Below, one piece after another: positions 44,029 to 54,339 of a stretch of 64,000 bases of DNA. The stretch lies in contig NC_089822.1 of NCBI RefSeq assembly GCF_035046505.1, positions 96,005,659 to 96,069,658 on the forward strand, written 5' to 3'. The position numbers were made by a program, and so were the translations under genes. Source of the DNA: Tiliqua scincoides (Eukaryota > Chordata > Lepidosauria > Squamata > Scincidae). Under the pieces are notes generated by a model that did no database searches, was not told where the DNA came from, and worked only from the letters and a program-made list of their open reading frames with translations. Each line of letters opens with the position of its first letter. Position 1 is the stretch's first letter.

Positions 44029-44245
44029 AGCCCAGGCCTATCCCCTGACAACCCAGACCATGTAGTGCAGTTGACAAACTGCATACGGCAAGCTGTGTGT
44101 GTGTGGGGGGGGGGCGACGCGACTTAGGAGAGGTAAGTAAAACCTTTTTTACTTACTTCCCTGTGGGCTGCATAACCTCCAATGGTTCTCCTTGCACCTG
44201 TTCCAGCTATTCTGCTGGCATAAGTTTGAGGAGACTCCTAGGGGC

Positions 44246-44387
44246 AAGGTTGGTTGGTTGGTTGGCAACCTTCAGTCTCAAAAGACTATGGTATAAGCCT
44301 ACAGCACCTGGTATTCCCACGCGGTCTCCCATCCAAGTACTAACCAGGCCTGACCCTGCTTAGCTTCTGAGATCAGATGAGATCGAG
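44246..44387 (-). mobile_element. 5S rRNA-derived SINE, left copy of an inverted pair
   Basis: On the minus strand: CTCGATCTCATCTGATCTCA, GAAGCTAAGCAGGGTCAGGC, TTGGATGGGAGACCGCGTGG, then the GTCTTTTGAGACTGAAGGTT tail and (AACC)n. It is 5'-truncated compared with 17457, starting directly against the next copy. Confidence 0.9.
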
Positions 44388-44531
44388 ACCCTGCAGATGC
44401 CCGATCTTGTCTGATCTCAGAAGCTAAGCAGGGTCAGGCCTGGTTAGTACTTGGATGGGAGACCGCCTAGGAATACCGGGTGCTGTAGGCTTATACCATA
44501 GTCTTTCGAGACTGAAGGTTGCCAACCAACC
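44388..44531 (+). mobile_element. 5S rRNA-derived SINE, right copy of an inverted pair
   Basis: ACCCTGCAGATGCCCGATCT, GAAGCTAAGCAGGGTCAGGC, TTGGATGGGAGACCGCCTAG and the tail CATAGTCTTTCGAGACTGAA ending CCAACCAACC. It meets the left copy 5' end to 5' end. The two would form a long hairpin in single-stranded form. Confidence 0.92.
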
Positions 44532-44823
44532 ATGGGGGCAAGTCAGGGCTGGGAAGCACAAAGAGGAACCTGTCATGTGCCACTACCACAGAGATCTACC
44601 CCCTCCCACTCCCAGTCATGCCTACTCCCCCCAAACTCCCTCTTGCTTATCTACCTGCTCCAGTGGTGGTTCAGTGGTCTGCCACTACCACTGTGGGGCT
44701 TCCCAGCTCCCATGCTCCTCGAAGCAGGCTGCCCATTTTCAGAGAGGCTTGTGCAACAGTGGGCCCATCCTTGTGCTGTTGGATCACTGGAGTCATCAGC
44801 ATCAGGCTCTGATAGGATTGCAC

Positions 44824-45424
44824 TGAGCATTAGTGTCATTGCAATGCCAATGTCAGTACAGTCCATTTTGCCCATTGTACAGGTTGAGGAGTCCGTGGTT
44901 AAGAGAAAGCAGCTTGCAACAGCCCTGCAATGTGGTATCATTGGTTAGTAACTTTATGCAAACTTTCCCTACCTACTTCTAGAATGTAAATATTTGTTCT
45001 TTGACATACGCTGCGCTTTAGGATGGGGGTTGGATTGACGCAGTGGGGAAGAGTAGGTTTAAGGTCAGGATTACGGCAGAATTAAGATCAGGGGTTAGAC
45101 TGTAAGGGAAATGTATCCACAGGCTTTCTTCAGACAGCTGAGACACTGGGCTAACTTGGAGAGTCACAAGAGGATATGTGACATTTCTCTTTTAAAATTA
45201 CATTGTTTGAGAATATAATTAAAGTCTAGGAGGCACCATGGCAAATGTACACAAGAAAGAGCAAACAGTTCCATTGCTGTTTCCCCTCAGCGAAAGGAAA
45301 GCCAAGGCAGAGAGGGTTATTGGGCATCCCTTAGACTCACCAAAGATTTGTCAAAACTAGACTCACAAACACTTCCCACATTCTTTGGAAGTCTCCCACA
45401 GCTGCCATGGCATCCTGTGCGCAA
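44824..45424. other. Unassigned stretch
   Basis: No gene or clear repeat recognised. Confidence 0.4.
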
Positions 45425-46020
45425 CAGGGCTCCCGCCAGCAGCTTCTGGGGGGGGGAAGGGGATGCAATGGGGCTACTTGATTCTGCAGCAGCCCTTAGA
45501 CTGCCGTAGAATCAAGAGCCTCTGTGTCAGGCCACGAAGCCCGACACGGAGCTCAGGATCTGGTCCCACCTCCACCAGTTCTGCCTCCCTCCCGCTCTGC
45601 TCCCTCCCCCTAGCACACCTCCTTCCCACCTTCCCCCAAGCCCTCACCTACCTCTCTGCCGCCTGGCGGCTCAAACAACTGCTGAGTATAAGAACATAAG
45701 AACAGCCCCACTGGATCAGGCCATAGGCCCATCCAGTCCAGCTTCCTGTATCTCACAGCGGCCCACCGAATGCCCCAGGAAGCACACCAGATAACAAGAG
45801 ACCTCATTCTGGTGCCCTCCCTTGCATCTGGCATTCTGACATAGCCCATTTCTAAAATCAGGCCAAGTAGACTACCGGCAGTCCAACGGCGCTAACCCAG
45901 TGCCTACTGGAGCTGGGCTAGCTCCAGTGCTTGGCCGGCACTAAGCCTCGCAAACGTGGCACGTTTGCAACAGTGCGCGCTGGTGGTAAGCCAGCGTGCA
46001 CTGCTTAGGACTAGGCCGAG
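45425..46020 (-). mobile_element. Family L element, interrupted by CR1
   Basis: The C-rich interior (TCTGCCTCCCTCCCGCTC) and the right end CTGCTTAGGACTAGGCCGAG match family L in reverse orientation. The small palindrome CGTGGCACGTTTGC lies at about 45955-45968. The left limit is uncertain. Confidence 0.5.
45686..45861 (-). mobile_element. CR1 LINE 3' end, nested in family L
   Basis: Minus strand: CTGATTTTAGAAATGGGCTA, GGGGCATTCGGTGGGCCGCT, and TTCTTATGTTCTTATACTC tail. Strongly 5'-truncated. Confidence 0.85.
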
Positions 46021-46739
46021 TTCCTAGTTCCACAGAACACAGGCAGTTCTATAAATTGTTTTGAAATGCCTTACAGTTTTAAACATATTTTGCCTTGGAT
46101 CATCAGAAGCTGCTGAGAGGAACTCCTAAGACGTGAAGAACCAGTCACAGGGTTCTTCGAAACCTAGCAATAAACACAATCTACTCCTTGTCACTGCACC
46201 CCTCCCAAGTCTCTTTGAATTCTGTCTTCCCCCATTGGAAACCTGAACTGCCATCAATACATGATCAAGTATATTTACGCCCTTCATTGGGCTGTCCTGC
46301 ATGGGCCAGGCTTTCACTGAAGAGCCAATCATTTTAATGAGCAAACCTCTACCTTCCTTCCCAAATGAGCTCAATGTGGTGATTTAATCTTCCTGATGAG
46401 ATACTCAATAAGATTGGGCCTCTGTACTTCTCAAAGACTTAATATGGTCATGTCCCAACAGAATCGCTGCTAATTAGTTTTTGTAAGATGATGCTGGCGA
46501 CTGCCGTGCCTCACATCCTGCCACCTGCATGCCGGTATGCGTGATGTGTCAATCTCCTCAGCAGCAACATGACTTTACAGCGATGAGTGGCCCAGTTCCC
46601 TGAATGATGCCAGCTTGACATCAGCTCAGCACCACCAACGCAGGTGATTGTTTCATGCCTAATTTTGAATAGTTGTCTTCACAACATGGCATTGGCCCTT
46701 AGGGACTGCAGTTCCGATTAGGTGGAATGCAACACACCC
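46021..46739. other. Unassigned stretch
   Basis: No gene or clear repeat recognised. Confidence 0.4.
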
Positions 46740-46838
46740 ATGGCACAGTCCTATGCGTGTCTACTTAGAAGTAAGTCTCATTATATTCAATGGCTCCTAC
46801 TCCCAGGAAAGGATTATAGGATTGCAGCCCCAGGCTCT
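46740..46838 (+). mobile_element. 90-bp palindromic MITE-like element
   Basis: GGCACAGTCCTATGCGTGTC, TTAGAAGTAAGTCTCATTAT, TCCTACTCCCAGGAAAGG and TATAGGATTGCAGCCCC follow the family. Confidence 0.75.
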
Positions 46839-47097
46839 ATGCAGGACATTGTAGACTTGAGATGCCACTTCCTTCTTTTACACTCATTGCAATCTAACAG
46901 TGATATGTTTTACAGTGTTTGACAGAAGCAGATTGGCTAGCTAGAGGAGTCATTCAGGGATGTCATTGGCAAGAGGACAGGCAGTTGCCCTTTCCCCAGT
47001 TAGGACTGCCACCTGTTCATAATTCTGATGGACTATCCACATTTCAACAACTCTGTCTGTAAAAATTATAATATATACCTCTATGAAAGGCCTATAG
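46839..47097. other. Short unassigned stretch before a hAT element
   Basis: No feature recognised. Confidence 0.35.
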
Positions 47098-47552
47098 CAG
47101 GGGTGCCCAAACCCTGGCCCAGGGGCCACTTGCAGCCTTCAGTGGCTCCCAATCAGGCCCTTGGGGAGCCCCCAGTCTCCAATGAGCCTCTGGCCCTCCA
47201 GTGTCTTGCTGGAGCCCATGCTGGCCCAATGCAACTGCTCTCAGCATGAGGACAACTGTTCAACCTCTCACCTGAGCTGTAGGATGAGGGCTCCCTCCAC
47301 TACTTGCTGTTTCACATCTGTGATGCAGCAGCACCAGAGAAGGAAAGGCTGGCCTTGCTTTGTGCAAGGCCTTTTATAGGCCTTGAGCTACTGCAAGACC
47401 TTCATTCATTCATATAAGTTCCATCTCTAATAAATTCATTTATGTACATTTATTCAAATTTGAAATGTAAATTAATTCTTTTTTCCCCTGGCCCCCGACA
47501 TAGTGTCAGAGAGATGATGTGGCCCTCCTGCCAAAATGTTTGGACACCCCTG
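47098..47552 (+). mobile_element. hAT-type non-autonomous element with perfect 8-bp duplication
   Basis: Starts CAGGGGTGCCCAAACCCTGG and ends TTTGGACACCCCTG, inverted ends typical of Charlie-like hAT elements. GCCTATAG flanks both sides exactly (47090-47097, 47553-47560). The 455-bp interior has no transposase-like frame. Confidence 0.9.
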
Positions 47553-47708
47553 GCCTATAGAATAATGCTAAAACATATTATGGATAAGTTGTCTGTATTA
47601 TGGACAAGTTCATCTGAGAGAACTTTAACCAGTGCTGCCATCTGTTCCCTCCTGGGTTTTGGGGAACCCCTGGGTGAGGCAGCCTCAGAGAGCTCTCTTA
47701 CCCTAGCT

Positions 47709-48842
47709 CAGGGCCAGCCCAAGACCTCCAGATGCTGAGTACTGCCTCCCTTATCTGAGGATGTACCAAACTCTGCTCATCCCACTCTCCAATGCTCCAA
47801 CTCAACACTCTCCTCCCCTCCACATTTCCTTTCTGTCCCCCGTCACGTCCATGGTGGGGGCCCGCTCAGCTTCCCCCCGGGTTGGGATTCTACTGTCAAG
47901 GGTTTCGGGGCTTTCCTGACTTACCCTGGCCAAGAAGGAGGCAAGAAGATCTCAGGAGAGATCAGCACAAGCAGTTTGTTCTGGTTGTGGCTTTTACATT
48001 CATTGGCCCTATTACTGCACAGGAGCCACGCTGACACAAATAGTCCTTACTGAGGTGTACGCCAGGTCCTGTTACATCACAGGGGTCCCAGGCATTCAAC
48101 AGTCTTTGCTAATAGTCCTTTGTTAAAGAGACCTCCTTTGGTTGCACCTCACAGGGAGAGGTGTCCGCAAGTAGGCAATGTCTAAAGTTTTGCCCCCTGG
48201 TGGACGTATCACCTCTGGTGGTAGACAGGTGTTATTGTCCCTGCTGTCCTGGGCTGGCTGCTGTGGAAGAACTGCCTCCAGAGGGCTTCTTCCTGGGACC
48301 TGGGTTGAGTTCACAGGGGCTGCCCCCAGGCGCCAGAGGAGCTGGGCGCCTGGTACTCCTGGGCAGCAGGGAGTCAGGTGGTCCTCACATCCCCCACAGG
48401 ACTCCTCCAGCCCCTTCCAGGCCAAAGCCAGGTATTGGGCAGGCCCCAGGGCAACTGTTTCCCCTTGTCCTCTCCTCTGGTTTGGAACCCAGGGATGAGT
48501 GTCCTCTCCGTCTGGCTGCTGGGCTCCTTATGAAACCTGCAGCCTGCCCAGCTGACCTAACCCCTTCTGGCTGTGTGATTGGCTTGAGCTCTCGTGATAT
48601 CTCAGGCCTGGCCAGATCTGGGCAGTACTGATTTCCTTCCATTGCTCTTGAGGAGACCCCTGCTCCCCGGCTCCTGAGGATACCCACGGCGGCTGGTCAG
48701 GACTGGGCGACACCCCCTCTTCCTTTTCCAATCCAGGAAGGAGGAGGAGGAGCAGTGGGGACAAGGAGAACGACAGAAATGGGCTACTCCACCAAGCTGC
48801 TGCCTGAAGCGACTGCTTCAGCTGGCCTCAGGGGCAGGCTAG
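47709..48842 (+). mobile_element. Family A element split by a long insertion
   Basis: The left part (47709-47833) starts CAGGGCCAGCCCAAGACC and has ACTCTCCAATGCTCCAAC. The right part (48713-48842) resumes with CTCTTCCTTTTCCAATCCAG and ends near GCCTCAGGGGCAGGCTAG. Together they make one family A copy, compared with 34553-35022. Confidence 0.65.
47834..48712 (-). mobile_element. Possible solo LTR (fossil) inside family A
   Basis: An 879-bp GC-rich segment interrupts a family A copy. Read on the minus strand it begins TGTCGCCC and ends GGGGGACA, the TG...CA outline of a long terminal repeat. No internal retroviral genes adjoin it, so if it is an LTR it is a solo one. No clear target duplication was found and the family is unknown. 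It is younger than the host family A copy. Confidence 0.35.
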
Positions 48843-49183
48843 TCCTATCCTATGGTGTCCAACTTCCAAGCAGGGCCTGTGTTGTTGTCGTCAGTTTTTA
48901 TACTGTGCATGCCAAGTAATTTTAGGAGGTTTTAAAATAACTCAGTCATAAAAATAACAAAAAAGAAAAAGAAGTCACTATGGAAAAAGTATCATGCATA
49001 GTTTGCCATTTCCACCTTGGAAACTGACCTTCCTGTGTAAGATTACAAGCAGCTGTGTTGATCATTTCGTGATCTTGTCTTACAACATGGCATTTTACAA
49101 TGACCATTCAGCTATGTTATAACCATGAATATTTGTCACTGCAGGAAGCCCCTTGATGCCACACTGGTTTGACCCCGCTGACA
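48843..49183. other. Short unassigned stretch
   Basis: No feature recognised. Confidence 0.35.
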
Positions 49184-49338
49184 AGAGGTCATGGCAAGGG
49201 AGAGTACCAGGATTCAGGTCTCTTGCTGTCTTGTGTGCTCCCTGGGGCATTTGGTGGGCTGCTGTGAGATACAGAAAGCTGGACTAGAAGGGCCTTTGGC
49301 CTGATCCAGTGGGGCTGTTCTTATGTTTCTATGTTCTT
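49184..49338 (+). mobile_element. CR1 LINE 3' end
   Basis: GTGTGCTCCCTGGGGCATTT, GGTGGGCTGCTGTGAGATAC, TGATCCAGTGGGGCTGTTCT and a TTATGTTTCTATGTTCTTA tail on the plus strand. It is the only CR1 tail of this type in plus orientation in the window. Confidence 0.88.
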
Positions 49339-50370
49339 AATTTGCCAGGTCCAAAAGTGGCTCTCCTTCCCATCATCTTCCAGGCCACAAGTAACTATTC
49401 CTCAAGAATGCCTGTGTTTTAGTTATCAGGTACTGAACATTAATTGCACTTTTTGGTTGTTTGAACAAATACTGTATATCACAGAGAAGGTCTTCACCTC
49501 TTGCTGTGAATTGTGCACACATGTATACCATCTCCCTCTCTAAAGTATAAACATGGTGATGAGAAGTCTTGGTCACTTCAGTGGCAAGTTATCGAAGTTC
49601 ATAGCTCCTCTTTACTACTCCTATAACCAAAGTCCTCTCCCTTCCCACCCCACTTTCTCTCTCTTACCTTCCTACCTGCCTGATAATTAAACATGACTAG
49701 ATTTTGAAACCTGGACACAAATTGTCACCTTTTCTTCTTCTTCTCCATCCTTTCCCTTACCGGTTTGGGTCTAGCGATATGTTTCAGGGTGAAAAAAATG
49801 ACTGGATAATAATGATGTTTGAAGAGGTGGCTGCAGTTACCTTCTGAACATGTTGAACAGGTAAGTGAGCAGAATAATAGGAGATCCCAATTCAGTCCCA
49901 TATCCTTGTAGCATAATGACACATATTCTTCCTGACCGAGCTGACAAGCCCTGAGGCTGTTTTTCAGAGGCAACTGCTGCTGGGACCATTTGAAAGGAAG
50001 AGTTTTAGAATTTCTTATGTGTGCAGAGCCCTTAGCAAAGCAGGCAGGGGGACAAAAAGGGGGCAGGTTTGGAATGGAGAAGAGAAGTTTTCCAAGCCAG
50101 AGTTTAGGCGCTGGACCCACAGGCAGCTAATCAGAAAGCTGAAGCACACCCCAGCAAAATCAGGTTTGGAGACTGGTAGAGCTCTAACAGAGGCAGACAG
50201 AGGCCTAGTTCTCACTGATGGGGCAACCCTCTGCCTGGCCAACTCTAAGACTCACATCCTCCAAGCAAAACATTCCCTCCACATCAGAAATATCATGATA
50301 ATCACATCATCATCCTTATATCACCCTTCCTTCAAGGAGCTCAGGGTGGTGTTCGTAGTTCCTTCCCTCT
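49339..50370. other. Unassigned stretch
   Basis: No gene or clear repeat recognised. Confidence 0.4.
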
Positions 50371-50500
50371 CTTTTTGTACTCACAACAACCCTGTGAGGT
50401 AGGTGAGATTGAGACAGTGACTGGCTCAAGGTCACCTAGTTAACTTAATGGCTGAGCTGGAATTTGAACCTAGATCATCCAGATCAAAGTCTAACCTTCT
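50371..50500 (+). mobile_element. MIR/L2-like ancient retroposon fragment
   Basis: ACTCACAACAACCCTGTGAG, GTAGGTGAGATTGAGACAGTG (50399-50419), GGCTCAAGGTCACCTAGTTA and GAATTTGAACCTAGATCATC match the widely shared amniote MIR-type signature. Confidence 0.65.
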
Positions 50501-50638
50501 CCCTGACATGCTCATTTTCTAGGCAAAGCATTTTTTTTTTCCAGAGGGGAACACCGAGTCATGGCAACCCTCAACTAGTCTGCTCCTGGAATTCTCTTCT
50601 TTGTTCTGAAAAAAAATCATATTGGAAGATTTAGTACT

Positions 50639-50776
50639 GTTACCCTGTCTGATCTCATCTGATCTTAGAAGCTAAGCAGGGTCAGGCCTGGTTAGTACTT
50701 GGATGGGAGACTGCCTGGGAATACCGGGTGCTGTAGGCTTATACCATAGTCTTTCGAGACTGAAGGTCGCCAACCA
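50639..50776 (+). mobile_element. 5S rRNA-derived SINE
   Basis: GTTACCCTGTCTGATCTCAT, GAAGCTAAGCAGGGTCAGGC, TTGGATGGGAGACTGCCTGG and the tail CATAGTCTTTCGAGACTGAA then GGTCGCCAACC. Near full length apart from a few missing bases close to its start. Confidence 0.9.
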
Positions 50777-50942
50777 GTAACACGCATGGTGACCCCAATC
50801 TCCCATGCCAGGCTAATCAGCCCAAACGAGTGGGGAGTACATCTTGTGTAAACCTTGTGAAAACAGCTTTATGAATTTGTTGTTGAAGAGTTACATATAA
50901 ATATTATTATTGCTAATAATATTAATATGCATACATTTATAG

Positions 50943-51250
50943 CAGGGTTTCTCAAAATGTGGGTTGCAGCCCGATGCCCAGTGGGTCCTGGGTTGGGCCT
51001 TCCCACCTGCCCTGGTGTGTGGCTGGCTCTACATTGGAGCCCACCAGATGCAATTGGTGGAAACACCAGGCCTCAGAATGCGTCTGCAGGCCTCCAGAAG
51101 TAGTCAGAAAATCACTTCAGGTTCACTTCCAGTTTCTGGTTGCTTCTAGAGGCCTGTGGAGAACTGGTGCTGGAGAGGGGGATGGGTTGCGGAGCCCTCA
51201 GCCACAGAACAGGTGGGTTACAGTGGGGGGGGGGAGTTTGAGAACCCCTG
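50943..51250 (+). mobile_element. hAT-type MITE with perfect 8-bp duplication
   Basis: Starts CAGGGTTTCTCAAAATGTGG and ends GAGTTTGAGAACCCCTG. ATTTATAG flanks both sides exactly (50935-50942, 51251-51258). It includes a 10-base G run at 51225-51234. At 308 bp it is non-autonomous. Confidence 0.9.
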
Positions 51251-51269
51251 ATTTATAGGATTTAATTCT

Positions 51270-51340
51270 ATTCATTCATTGGGCCATGATTAATTCATTC
51301 ATTCTTCAATAATTCAATAATTCATTCATTCATTCATTAA
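51270..51340 (+). repeat. ATTC-rich simple repeat
   Basis: Interrupted ATTCATTC and ATTCAATA repeats, with GGGCCATG at both edges (51281-51288, 51347-51354), suggesting a small local duplication. Confidence 0.75.
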
Positions 51341-51354
51341 TTTTGGGCCATGTA

Positions 51355-52746
51355 TGCAACAAACTAGGCACACATATCCAATATGTGTGTGGCATGAGAT
51401 TATTCCTGTTGGGTTTTTTTGCTGCTATTTGGGCTTGCTCAACCAGTTGTTGCAAGCCTGCCATATCCTATACCTTACGGATCAGTGTAATAGTAAATTC
51501 CACTGGGGCAGCCAGTGTTTACCCTTTAGTTACCCCATGTAACTGAGCGGCTGCCGACAAGCAGATCTTGTTCCCAGATACATTTCTTAAAATGCTGCTT
51601 CAGCACATTCTGTCCTTCCTTGTTTATTCAAAACAACTCATCTCTGCAACTGACTGATATGCGTTTTTGTTACGATGGTTGTCATTTCAGCACATAAATC
51701 TGCCTTATTTAAAAACAAAAATCTAAACCTTTTCACCTGGCAAGTTTACACTGAGCTCTCATCTCTACCTTTCCCTTCCATCTCCAGTCCCGTGTGTGTC
51801 TAGTCTTTTACAGCCCAATCTTATTAAAGGAGTATGTGCGTTCTGCTGGCATAACCTCCTTTATGGCTCTTAAATCCTGCCAGATTAAACTTTGCTGAGA
51901 ACCTGCGCATCATCAGTAGTGGTGATAGTCACTAGTTTGGACAGTTTTAAAAAAGGATTGAATACATTCGTGGAGGGCAGGTCTATCACTACTAGCAATG
52001 ATAACTATGCACTTTCTCTGGGTTTAGTGGCAGTTTGCCTCTGAGTACCTGTTCCAAGGCAGCAATGGTGGGAGAGAAATTTTCCCTTTTTCCCTGTGTC
52101 TTCTGAGATGCAGCTGGTGAACCACCGTGGGAATCAGTTTACTGGACCAGAAGGGCCTTTTGCCTCCTCCAGCAACATTTTTCGTGGGCCACCTTTTCTG
52201 TTCCACTAAAAGTTCTTGGTTGCCTTTGCCCTCGCTACTGAAATCTGAAGGCTACCCCAAGAGTAGGGGTTCAGGTAGGGTGAGGAAGAAAGTGACAGAA
52301 GGGAGGTGCAGAATGAAAAAAAAGGAACACTGACATGGTGAGGTGTTTATTCATCCAACCTTGCCAAAGCCATGCACTGAAATGTTGCTACTTTGAAATC
52401 AGTGGCGGTGTTGTTTTCCAGTGTACACATCTTCATGCTTATAATGGAATCCGTGTTGTGCATTAGCTCCAGTTCAGTACTCATCCTTATCCAGCTAAGG
52501 AGCTCAGCCTGCCTACATAAGAAGGATTTTAAGCACATGTGATTTGTTGGATCCATTTCTGTGAGCCTAAAACAGAAGTATAGCCAAATGTTCCTTGGAA
52601 TCTGAACCCAAATGCAGCAGCTATCTCTCTGAATTCAATTGCTTTCCATGGGATGCCCTTTGGATGTACATTCCTGATGACATTCTGATACAATTATTCA
52701 CATGTCAATATAAATACCATTTTTTTTTTAAATACCATCAAAATTG
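51355..52746. other. Unassigned stretch
   Basis: No gene or clear repeat recognised. A CAGCCCAATCTTATTA motif near 51812 may be an isolated end of the palindromic family. Confidence 0.4.
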
Positions 52747-53180
52747 TACAGTGGACACTCCACATCTGTGGGGCCTGTATCTGCAGATCTAATCATCCAT
52801 GGATACAGAAGGTCCACATGGGTACTTCCAGAGGCTCCCCACAATTACCTGGAGTCTCCCAAGGTCTCTTCTGCATCACTCTGGGCCACTCTATTGGACC
52901 TCAGAATAGCCCACAGAAGTCTCTGGAAGCTACTTCTGGTTTTTGGAAACAAATTCTGATTTGGCCAGAAGTAGCTTCCAGGGCTTCTGCAAGCCATTCT
53001 GAGGCAAGCGGAGGTCAATAGAGTGTATTGCCAGCCTGGTACAATCCAGGAGAGACCTCCAGAAGCTTCAAGTAAATAATTGTGTGAGTTTTTGGAGTGG
53101 ACCCCAGCAACCTTGCAATTCCTTATTCATGGGGGGGGGGGGTCTAGAACTAAACCCCTGTAGATAAGGAGGGACCACAT
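52747..53180 (+). mobile_element. Tc1/mariner pogo-type (Tigger-like) non-autonomous element
   Basis: After TA the left end reads CAGTGGACACTCCACATCTG. The right end on the minus strand reads TGTGGTCCCTCCTTATCTAC and then AGGGGTTTAGTTCTAGACCC. Paired CTC and TATC-type ends near TA fit pogo/Tigger-derived elements. GGAAGCTACTTCTGGTTTTT and CAGAAGTAGCTTCCAGG in the interior are a further inverted pair. A 12-base G run lies at 53131-53142. Confidence 0.6.
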
Positions 53181-53191
53181 TTGGCTAAATG

Positions 53192-53629
53192 CGGGCCCAG
53201 CCCAAGACCACTGCTGCTGCTGCCCTGCTACTGCCCACCTATTTTCTTCTTCAGTATAGAAGGTGATGGAGGCAGTCCAGTTCTTGATCAAAGAACAGGA
53301 TCACTGCCACCTCCTCCTCCCTCCCTCCAGCTAGTACTTCTAGAGATAAGTCCTCCAAGTTCCCTGTTTGCTCCTCCTGACTCTACTGCTCTGTGTTTTG
53401 AAATAGGGCAGCAAAGCAGAGTTGGAACAAGGAAGTTAGGAAAAGCAGAAGTGGGGCAGTTATTCTTTGTGCTTCCTTGTGCTGCTCTGCTGTGCCACTC
53501 TGTTTGGAAACACAGCGTGGCAGAGCAAGGAGGAAAAACAGGTAAGGAGCAAATGGGGCTTGGTGAGGTGAGCACATCCACCACCTAAGACACCCTGGCT
53601 CACTTTGCCTCATGTTTGGGCCAGCCATG
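53192..53629 (+). mobile_element. Family A-like element
   Basis: Left CGGGCCCAGCCCAAGACC and right TTTGCCTCATGTTTGGGCC resemble family A ends, but the interior differs, so it may be a separate subfamily. Confidence 0.45.
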
Positions 53630-53651
53630 CCTAAATGCGACATCTAGTGGT

Positions 53652-54138
53652 GCAGTCCTATCCTGGACCTGCCTAGGGCACGCAGTGGTGCTGATGCCAT
53701 CTCTACTGCATGCTATGGGCTAGCTAGAAACCAGAAAGCAGTGGAGAAGTAAGTAAACAACTTTTATACTTACCTACTCTGTTGCTCCTTGGTCTCCAAT
53801 GGGTGTACTTGGATCTAAGCTAGGTCTTTTACTGGTGTAAATCTAAATGGGTTCAAGAGGGTGTGTTGGACCCAGATTGGTGACATAGAATATTGGCAGC
53901 ACTGCCAAGATCTGCCTCAGTCCACCCTTGACATAACCCCAGCCTGGACCAGTCTCTGCCCTGACCCTTCCATAACCCTCCCCCGTTGTCTTACCTGCAC
54001 ATGCGCATGGAGCTTCCAACCATTTGTGCCAGTAACTCCAAAGTGCATGATGGTGGTGTGGTTTGCACACTGCCACAATGAGGTCTATGGCAGTGGATCA
54101 TGAGATCTATTGCCATAAGCCCTTGATAGAACCGGGCC
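53652..54138 (+). mobile_element. Family L element
   Basis: Left end CAGTCCTATCCTGGACC and right end TTGATAGAACCGGGCC. The hairpin pairs GAAGTAAGTAAACAAC with TTTTATACTTACCTAC. CACGCAGTGGTGCTGATGCC resembles the copy at 63767. Confidence 0.6.
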
Positions 54139-54339
54139 ATACATGAGCAAATGCATGTTTGGACACCCATGTGCCAAACAGGTACATTCCTCAGAGAATC
54201 AGAATTGGACTGCAACTTCCTGTCCACTGTCCTAGGAAATGTAGGTTTGCTACCATGCAATGTGCAAAGAGGCCCTTCATTCTTACTTCCAGCTAGGAAT
54301 TTCACAGGAAAGCATAGGGGGAAATAAAGGTATGAAATC

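Larger units (their letters stand above)
44029..44823 (+). mobile_element. Family L element, interrupted by a 5S SINE pair
   Basis: Left end AGCCCAGGCCTATCCC and right end CTCTGATAGGATTGCACT. The hairpin pairs GGAGAGGTAAGTAAAA (44127-44142) with TTTTTTACTTACTTCC. The 5S-derived sequences at 44246-44531 lie in its middle. The element was in place before they arrived. Confidence 0.6.

Noticed and set aside
44388-44531. Functional 5S rRNA gene
   Set aside because: The first part of 5S is missing or altered and a non-5S tail follows, as in the other four copies; it is a SINE.
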